Shown here: piece by piece, positions 1 through 4,258 of the stretch
Numbering within the stretch: position 1 is the first letter of the stretch
Layout of the letters: each line of letters begins with the position of its first letter
Assembly: GCA_002293605.1 (NCBI GenBank)
Contig: DBDO01000069.1
Location: 1-5,442, forward strand
Direction: 5' to 3'
DNA: 5,442 nucleotides
Source of the DNA: Desulfovibrionaceae bacterium UBA930
GTDB lineage: Bacteria; Desulfobacterota; Desulfovibrionia; Desulfovibrionales; Desulfovibrionaceae
Program-made: the position numbers and the translations under genes
The notes under the pieces: model-generated
Databases searched by the model: none
What the model was told of the DNA's origin: nothing
The model's input: the letters and a program-made list of their open reading frames with translations, nothing else

Positions 1-541
1 CGGCCGGGGCGTGGGCATGGATGTCGTGCGGACCAACATCAAGAACCTCAAGGGCAGCATCAACATCGCGTCCGAGGTGGGCAAAGGCACCAAGTTTACC
101 CTGTCGCTGCCCCTGACCCTGGCCATCATTGACGCCCTTATGGTCAATGTGGCGGATGAAATGTACGCCATCCCCCTGGACGCGGTCTCGGAAACCACCA
201 AGATCGAGGCCCACCGCCTCACGGACGTAAAAGGCCGCAAGGCGGTCACCCTGCGCGGCGAAGTGCTGGGCCTTGTCAGCCTGGGAGAATTCCTCGGCCT
301 GAACAACAACATGGACGCCACGGAAATTCTCAATGTCGTGGTGATTCAGGATAACGACCGCCGCCTCGGCCTCGTGGTGGACAGGCTGCTTGAACGGCAG
401 GAAATCGTGATCAAGCCCCTGGGGGCCTATCTTGGAGATATCAAGGGGATTTCCGGGGCCACCATCATGGGTGACGGCAGTGTCATTCTCATCCTCGACC
501 CGCATGAGATTTATATGCTGGCAACGTCCAAAGCAGGTTAG
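1..541 (+). CDS. cheA: Chemotaxis histidine kinase CheA, C-terminal part (5' end outside window)
   Basis: CheA is the cytoplasmic kinase that couples chemoreceptor arrays, through CheW, to phosphorylation of CheY and CheB. Only the last 179 codons are visible. They open with GRGVGMD (bases 2-22), the G2 box of the CheA ATPase domain, followed by GKGTKF (80-97), the final glycine box near the end of the nucleotide-binding fold, and then LPLTLAI, which leads into the P5 domain. From about base 125 to the stop the protein is the CheW-like P5 domain, with recognisable stretches such as YAIPLDAVSET, LRGEVLGLVSLGEFL and ISGATIMGDGSVILILD. The domain is complete, and TAG at 539-541 is a normal CheA end point. 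The frame is open to base 2 with no stop, so the gene begins upstream of the window; the GTG at base 11 is internal. Almost every codon ends in G or C. The gene converges with the SDR gene. Family assignment is very secure. Which of possibly several CheA paralogues this is cannot be told. Confidence 0.95.
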   Translation, partial: GRGVGMDVVRTNIKNLKGSINIASEVGKGTKFTLSLPLTLAIIDALMVNVADEMYAIPLDAVSETTKIEAHRLTDVKGRKAVTLRGEVLGLVSLGEFLGLNNNMDATEILNVVVIQDNDRRLGLVVDRLLERQEIVIKPLGAYLGDIKGISGATIMGDGSVILILDPHEIYMLATSKAG

Positions 542-557
542 GAGACTAAATCTCGTC

Positions 558-582
558 AATCTCTGTAAAGCAAAGAGAGATT
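558..582. repeat. Short inverted repeat just after cheA
   Basis: AATCTCT (558-564) and AGAGATT (576-582) are perfect 7-base complementary arms around an 11-base loop, 17 bases after the cheA stop. The position suits a transcription end signal, but the stem is AT-rich and no T tract follows on either strand, so it is not a convincing intrinsic terminator. Confidence 0.35.
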
Positions 583-604
583 CATTCAAGAGGCCATTGC
601 TGTA

Positions 605-721
605 ATGCGTGAAGAACAGCCACAATGTGGATGCTTTCTTCCATCGGCACGTATGCCAGCATATAAGCCAGAGCAGGAGCTTGCCTTCTTCAGGAGCCTT
701 ATTGCCGCTCATGCAGAATAG
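605..721 (+). CDS. Possible 38-residue small protein, unrecognised
   Basis: An open frame starts at ATG 605 and ends at TAG 719-721. It lies in the same frame as cheA but is separated from it by the cheA TAG and by TAA at 566-568. A weak Shine-Dalgarno-like AAGAGG (588-593) sits 11 bases before the ATG. The product would be a soluble 38-residue peptide with an acidic start (MREEQPQCGC) and a possible helical tail (EQELAFFRSLIAAHAE). I do not recognise it. Against it: codon third positions are far poorer in G and C than in cheA or the minus-strand genes, the ribosome site is weak, and it overlaps the end of the convergent SDR gene by 13 bases. It could be a real small protein, a decayed remnant of a larger gene (the frame is open back to base 569), or chance. 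Confidence 0.22.
   Translation: MREEQPQCGCFLPSARMPAYKPEQELAFFRSLIAAHAE
611..641. repeat. Imperfect hairpin in the cheA / SDR convergent gap
   Basis: GAAGAA (611-616) pairs with TTCTTC (636-641), AG (618-619) with CT (634-635), and CCAC (620-623) with GTGG (627-630) around the loop AAT, with small bulges between the blocks. Twelve base pairs form in total. Placed between two convergent genes it could help end or protect transcripts from either side, but neither strand has a T tract after it. Confidence 0.35.
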
Positions 722-1650
722 GGGCGGCTGCTATCCCTGCGCCGGTCCAGTTCGCTGTGGTAGATACGGCCAAGGCTGTCTCGTCTGTCCCGGGCCCAAT
801 CGGAAAGCCGCGTTGTGCCTGTTGCAGGCGCGCCGGGCACATGCAGCAGATCGGCCATCAGCCCGGTGATTTCCTCCTGGGTCACAAACACATCGCCGAT
901 CAGCTTGCCGATGAGTGTGGCCGCAAAATAGCCCACTTTTGGAGACAGCGCGATCAGGCGGCGTTTTTTGCCGAGCACCTCCGCAAGCATGGCGACCAGC
1001 TCACGGTAGCTGAAATCTTCCGGACCAAGGGCGTTGATCAGGGTATTTTCCCTGAGCTTGCCCTGCTCGACCATAAGCGCCGCCATGTCGTCCACATGAA
1101 TCGGCTGTATATGGTAGGAACCATCGCCGAAAAGGCCGAATACGGGAAAGCGGCGCAAGGCCCAGGCGATATTATTGATCAAAATATCCTCTGGCCCGAA
1201 CAGCACGGCCGGGCGCACAATGGCATGGCTGAGACCAAAGGATTGCAGGGCTTTTTCCAATTGTCCTTTAGCGCTGAAGGATTCAAAGGGGGAGGCGGGG
1301 TCAGCGTTCGTAATGCTGACGTGCACAATACGCTCAACCCCGGCGGCCCTGGCTGCCTCGAACAGCACAAGCGTGTTGCGCACCGCGCGCACATGGGAGA
1401 AGTCCGTATGATTACAGCGCACCCAATAGGTGTTATACAGCACCCGCACGCCCTGTAAGGCTTCGGCCATTGCGGCGGCGTCATGAAACTGAAAAGGCCG
1501 CAGCGCCACCCGACCGTTAAAGGGATCCGGACGCTTCGGCGAGCCTGTCAGATTGACGACCGCCTCGCCCTCGTCCAAAAGTCTTTGCGTAAGGTACTTG
1601 CCGGTAAAGCCGAAGGCGCCCGTAACCGCGTGCAGTGTTTTACTGCTCAT
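709..1650 (-). CDS. Atypical short-chain dehydrogenase, NDUFA9/NmrA-like NAD(P)-binding protein
   Basis: This is a 313-residue extended-SDR Rossmann protein. TGAFGFTG (residues 10-17, G11/G14/G17) is the GxxGxxG dinucleotide-binding loop. VERIVHVSIT (105-114), IVRPAVLFGPED (144-155) and HIQPIHVDDMA (180-190) match the NDUFA9-like and NmrA-like atypical SDR pattern, as does the end segment TRLSDWARDRRDSLGRIY (280-297). The usual catalytic YxxxK is not intact: K128 is present in FSAKGQLEK, but residue 124, four before it, is Ser instead of Tyr. The protein may therefore bind a nucleotide without normal SDR catalysis. The substrate is unknown. The ATG at 1650 is chosen because it lies nine residues before the Gly-rich loop and has AAGAGAG a few bases upstream; an upstream open extension to 1833 only reads through hairpin DNA. 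No signal peptide or membrane segment is seen. The gene is probably transcribed on its own, 203 bp after the nfn gene. Family assignment is good, the function is open. Confidence 0.85.
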   Translation of the reverse strand: MSSKTLHAVTGAFGFTGKYLTQRLLDEGEAVVNLTGSPKRPDPFNGRVALRPFQFHDAAAMAEALQGVRVLYNTYWVRCNHTDFSHVRAVRNTLVLFEAARAAGVERIVHVSITNADPASPFESFSAKGQLEKALQSFGLSHAIVRPAVLFGPEDILINNIAWALRRFPVFGLFGDGSYHIQPIHVDDMAALMVEQGKLRENTLINALGPEDFSYRELVAMLAEVLGKKRRLIALSPKVGYFAATLIGKLIGDVFVTQEEITGLMADLLHVPGAPATGTTRLSDWARDRRDSLGRIYHSELDRRRDSSRPYSA

Positions 1651-1654
1651 AAAG

Positions 1655-1689
1655 ACTCTCTTGCTGTTAAGATTGAGAAACCGTTTATA
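1655..1689 (-). promoter_or_regulatory. Candidate -10 box and ribosome binding site for the SDR gene
   Basis: On the minus strand TATAAA (plus 1684-1689) matches five of six bases of the TATAAT -10 consensus and lies about 33 bases before the ATG at 1650. No recognisable -35 box precedes it at the usual spacing, where the GC-rich hairpin block begins. AAGAGAG (within plus 1655-1662) is a modest Shine-Dalgarno sequence about six bases from the ATG. The -10 box touches the AAAGCGT end repeat of the neighbouring element. Confidence 0.35.
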
Positions 1690-1846
1690 AAGCGTTTTCT
1701 GGAGGGGCTCTGCCCCTCCGGCCGTCCCTGGACCCGGCCTTTCTGGGAAAAGGGCGCGCAGCGCTGCTTTCCCAGGAAAGGGGGTCACGGGGCCTGAGGC
1801 CCCGTGCGGGGTGTGGGGCGGAGCCCCACTCAAAAATAGACGCTTT
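1689..1846. repeat. Multi-hairpin intergenic repeat block with inverted ends
   Basis: The block is bounded by AAAGCGT (1689-1695) and its exact complement ACGCTTT (1840-1846). Inside are five adjacent inverted repeats. (1) GGAGGGGC/GCCCCTCC at 1701-1719, loop TCT. (2) GGCC-GTCC/GGAC-GGCC at 1720-1739, with a CC bulge. (3) CCTTTCTGGGAAA at 1738-1750 against TTTCCCAGGAAAGG at 1768-1781, 13 pairs and one bulged G, enclosing the palindrome GCAGCGCTGC (1758-1767). (4) CACGGGGCC/GGCCCCGTG at 1786-1806, loop TGA. (5) GTGGGGC/GCCCCAC at 1813-1829, loop GGA. Both ends read inward as AAAGCGT, then a T-rich stretch, then a GGGGC-NNN-GCCCC hairpin. The T-rich stretches are on the 5' side of the hairpins on both strands, so these are not standard intrinsic terminators, though they could slow polymerase or stabilise RNA ends. 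From memory, GC-rich hairpin clusters of this kind are dispersed in Desulfovibrio genomes; no second copy lies in this window. Confidence 0.75.
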
Positions 1847-1853
1847 CAGCCCA

Positions 1854-4112
1854 TCATTTACCCAGCCTGCGGGCTATCTCCTTGGCTGCCTGCCGTCCTG
1901 CCCCCATGGCCAGAATAACCGTGGCCGCGCCGGAAACGATGTCGCCGCCGGCAAAGACGTTGGGCATGGAGGTTTCGCCCTTTTCATCGACTTCGATATA
2001 GCCCCATTTATTCAGCTTCAGGCCGGGCGTGGATTCCAGCAACACGGGGTTGGCCCCTGTGCCCACGGCAATAACGGCCAGATCGGTTTCCAGGGTGGAG
2101 GTCTTGCCCGCAACAGGCACCGGGCGGCGGCGGCCGGAAGCATCGGGTTCGCCAAGTTCCATGCCCTGCACTTCCACGCCGCTCAGGCGGCCTTTTGCAT
2201 CGCCGATAAAGCGCAAGGGCGCACTGAGCATGGCAAAGCGCACGCCCTCTTCAACAGCGTGTTCTATTTCCTCGCGCCGGGCAGGCAATTCGTCCATGGT
2301 TCGGCGGTATACGATTGTCACGGATTCAGCCTTCATGCGCAGGGCGGTGCGGGCGGCGTCCATGGCCACGTTGCCGCCGCCGTACACGGTAACGTGCCTG
2401 CCGGGAAAGGTCGGCGTGTCATAGTCGGGAAAGAGGTAGGCCCGGCCCAGGTTGGCGCGGGTAAGGTATTCGTTGGCTGAAAAAACCCCGATCAGGTTTT
2501 CGCCCTCTATCTTCAAAAAGCTGGGCAGGCCCGCGCCCACACCGATGAACACCGCCTTGTACCCCTGATCCAGAAGGTCCTGTATCTGAAAGGTCTTGCC
2601 GCCCACCCGATTGGTGAGAAAGCGTACCCCAAGGTGGCGCAGCACGTCTATTTCCGTACCCACAATTTCCCGCTTGGGCAGGCGGAATTCGGGAATGCCG
2701 TACACCAGCACCCCGCCGAGTTCGTGCAGGGCTTCAAAAACAGTGACGGAAACGCCCTTGGCCGCAAGATAACCAGCAGCCGTGAGTGAAGCCGGGCCGG
2801 AGCCAATGCAGGCAACCTGCACCGCCGGGTCCGGCTCCTTGTACTGGCTGCTGTCGAGCAGCAAACGGCAGGTGTTGGAGGCAAGATAGGTATCGGCCAC
2901 AAAGCGTTCCAAGCGACCGATGGCTATGGGCTCTCCCTTGGCGCTCAACACGCAGCGGCCTTCGCACTGGGTTTCCTGCGGGCAGACCCGGCCGCAGACG
3001 CCGGGCAGACTGTTGGCTTTTTTGATGATCTTGTACGATTCCTTGAGTCTGCCTTCGGCCAGGGCCTTGATAAATTCTTTAATCGGCACTTCAACCGGAC
3101 AGCCGGACACGCACTGGGGCTTTTTGCACTGCAAACAGCGGCGGGCTTCTTCCTGGGCCATGCCAGGCGAATAGCCGAGCGCCACCTCTCGGAAGTTCTG
3201 GATGCGCTGGGCAGGCGGCTGGCAGGGCATTTCCACCCGCTTTGCGATTTCTTTACGCTTTTTTTTCACGGGCTTGTCGCCAAGGCAGTCGCAGTATTCC
3301 CCGTGCGAGAGCGTTTCCTGGTCCTTAAAGGCCTCCAGACGCTGGCGCAGCTCCTTGAAGTCCACCGCATAGCCGTCAAATTCCGGTCCGTCCACGCAGG
3401 TGAACTTGGTCTCTCCGCCGACAGTGGCCCGGCAGGCACCGCACATGCCGATCCCGTCCACCATGATCGAGTTGAGGCTGACCGTGGTGGGCACGCCAAA
3501 GGGGCGGGCAGTATTGACCACGGCTTCCATCATGGGCACGGGTCCCACTGCCACGACTTCGTGCACCGCTATATCAGAGGTGAGCACATCCCTGAGCAGG
3601 TCGGTCACAATGCCTTTACGGCCAAAGCTCCCATCGTCCGTGCAGACCTCCACTTCAGGACAGAAGGAGGAAAGCTCGCTGTGATACAGGAGCAAATCCT
3701 TGCTGCGCGAACCGATAATGGAAATAACCCGGTTGCCCGCCTGATGGTGGCCTTTGGCTATATGATGCATGGCGGCAATGCCCGTGCCCCCGCCGATGCA
3801 GACCACGGTGCGGCCCTTTTCAATGTGGGTGGCTTTGCCGAGGGGACCGCACAAATCAAGAATACTGTCACCCTGCTTGAGGCTTTCCAGCACGGCAGTT
3901 GTTTTGCCAAGCACCAGATAGACAATGGTGACCGTGCCCGCCCTGGGGTCGACATCGGCAATGGTCAAAGGGATGCGCTCGCCGCGCGGGCCTACGCGCA
4001 GTATGACGAAGTTGCCGGGCCGGGCAGCGGCTGCAACCAGAGGAGCCTGGACAACAAGACGACTTGTGCGACCGGGAATAAGTGCTTCTTTGCTCAGAAT
4101 GGGGAAAGGCAT
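1854..4112 (-). CDS. nfnAB: Single-chain NfnA-NfnB fusion: NADH-dependent ferredoxin:NADP+ oxidoreductase (SudB-GltA type)
   Basis: This 752-residue cytoplasmic flavo-iron-sulfur protein joins two usually separate subunits. Residues 1 to about 280 are NfnA/SudB, a ferredoxin-NADP reductase-like unit. It has the ERIPLTIAD segment (45-53) of the FAD-binding half, GGGTGIA (107-113) and GPVPMM (190-195) of the nucleotide-binding half, and a [2Fe-2S] site with C224, C227, C239 and probably D219, the Asp/3-Cys ligation known for NfnA. Residues from about 290 to 752 are NfnB/GltA. Eight cysteines (326, 329, 334, 338, 373, 377, 383, 387) can hold two [4Fe-4S] clusters. GSGPA (437-441) and AGGD (721-724) bind FAD, and GGGNVA (578-583) with YRR (602-604) bind NADP(H). 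NfnAB couples reduced ferredoxin and NADH to NADP+ reduction by flavin-based electron bifurcation and is common in anaerobes including Desulfovibrio. Fusions are often annotated as a DHOD NAD-binding subunit/glutamate synthase. No glutamate synthase large subunit is seen nearby, and a SudAB-like polysulfide reductase role remains possible. The ATG at 4112 has a strong ribosome site. The Lys-rich linker holds a slippery A-run. Confidence 0.93.
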   Translation of the reverse strand: MPFPILSKEALIPGRTSRLVVQAPLVAAAARPGNFVILRVGPRGERIPLTIADVDPRAGTVTIVYLVLGKTTAVLESLKQGDSILDLCGPLGKATHIEKGRTVVCIGGGTGIAAMHHIAKGHHQAGNRVISIIGSRSKDLLLYHSELSSFCPEVEVCTDDGSFGRKGIVTDLLRDVLTSDIAVHEVVAVGPVPMMEAVVNTARPFGVPTTVSLNSIMVDGIGMCGACRATVGGETKFTCVDGPEFDGYAVDFKELRQRLEAFKDQETLSHGEYCDCLGDKPVKKKRKEIAKRVEMPCQPPAQRIQNFREVALGYSPGMAQEEARRCLQCKKPQCVSGCPVEVPIKEFIKALAEGRLKESYKIIKKANSLPGVCGRVCPQETQCEGRCVLSAKGEPIAIGRLERFVADTYLASNTCRLLLDSSQYKEPDPAVQVACIGSGPASLTAAGYLAAKGVSVTVFEALHELGGVLVYGIPEFRLPKREIVGTEIDVLRHLGVRFLTNRVGGKTFQIQDLLDQGYKAVFIGVGAGLPSFLKIEGENLIGVFSANEYLTRANLGRAYLFPDYDTPTFPGRHVTVYGGGNVAMDAARTALRMKAESVTIVYRRTMDELPARREEIEHAVEEGVRFAMLSAPLRFIGDAKGRLSGVEVQGMELGEPDASGRRRPVPVAGKTSTLETDLAVIAVGTGANPVLLESTPGLKLNKWGYIEVDEKGETSMPNVFAGGDIVSGAATVILAMGAGRQAAKEIARRLGK
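3253..3266 (-). other. Candidate -1 frameshift (slippage) site at the NfnA/NfnB junction
   Basis: On the coding strand eight A residues (plus 3259-3266) are followed by G (3258), read in frame as AAA AAA AAG for K283-K285. This contains the heptamer A AAA AAG in the X XXY YYZ phase used by the E. coli dnaX frameshift. After a -1 slip the next codons are GCG and then TAA (plus 3253-3255), so translation would end as a 286-residue NfnA-only protein. No strong Shine-Dalgarno stimulator is visible upstream. A weak stem, GCGGG with CCTGC, begins 17 bases downstream, farther than usual. The geometry is seen directly; its use is hypothetical. AAA is a common Lys codon elsewhere in this gene, so chance is possible. 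Confidence 0.3.
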
Positions 4113-4120
4113 GCTATCGT

Positions 4121-4126
4121 CCCTCC
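4121..4126 (-). promoter_or_regulatory. Strong ribosome binding site of the nfn fusion gene
   Basis: The minus strand reads GGAGGG here, eight bases before the ATG at 4112. This is a near-ideal Shine-Dalgarno sequence and fixes the start of the fusion protein. It implies efficient translation. Confidence 0.8.
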
Positions 4127-4165
4127 AGTATCGATTTCATATATGGAACGCGGTTGTTTGCACAA

Positions 4166-4231
4166 AAGCTTGTCTATATTTACGCCTCGCCGAAGAGAGG
4201 TCAAGCAGATCGTGAGACTGTTAACAAGCTT
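4166..4231. repeat. Inverted AAGCTTGT / ACAAGCTT pair flanking the nfn promoter
   Basis: AAGCTTGT (4166-4173) and ACAAGCTT (4224-4231) are exact complements 50 bases apart, one on each side of the candidate promoter. Each arm contains the palindrome AAGCTT. They could be paired operator half-sites for a dimeric regulator or a chance match; nothing else in the sequence decides this. Confidence 0.3.
4177..4204 (-). promoter_or_regulatory. Candidate sigma-70 promoter for the nfn fusion gene
   Basis: On the minus strand TTGACC (plus 4199-4204) matches five of six bases of the -35 consensus. Sixteen bases later TAAATA (plus 4177-4182) is a weak -10 candidate in an AT-rich stretch that also reads TATAGA slightly further on. 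The -35 box is convincing, the -10 less so. It lies about 65-90 bases before the ATG, in the 146-base gap after the GH57-type gene, and suggests the nfn gene has its own promoter. Confidence 0.45.
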
Positions 4232-4258
4232 CTTGAGAGGGCTTCTGCACTCTGACGG

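Noticed and set aside
757..1458. Plus-strand open frame of 233 codons across the SDR gene
   Set aside because: It is antisense to the SDR, whose motifs are clear on the minus strand, and shows no recognisable domain.
1701..1829. Intrinsic (Rho-independent) terminator for the nfn gene
   Set aside because: The hairpins are strong, but no T tract follows any of them on the minus strand; the T-rich stretch comes before the first one. A terminator effect is possible but not of the standard type.
1651..1833. N-terminal extension of the SDR gene by 61 codons
   Set aside because: The extension reads through the multi-hairpin block and gives Pro/Gly/Ala-rich text with no homology sense. The ATG at 1650 has a ribosome site and the normal distance to the nucleotide-binding loop.
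1689..1846. CRISPR array or insertion sequence
   Set aside because: The repeats are inverted hairpins of different sequence, not regularly spaced direct repeats, and no transposase is encoded in or near the block.
4154..4165. Rex-like operator (TTGT...ACAA) upstream of nfn
   Set aside because: TTGTTTGCACAA has the outer arms but too short a spacer for the usual TTGTG-N8-CACAA type of site, so it does not support Rex regulation.
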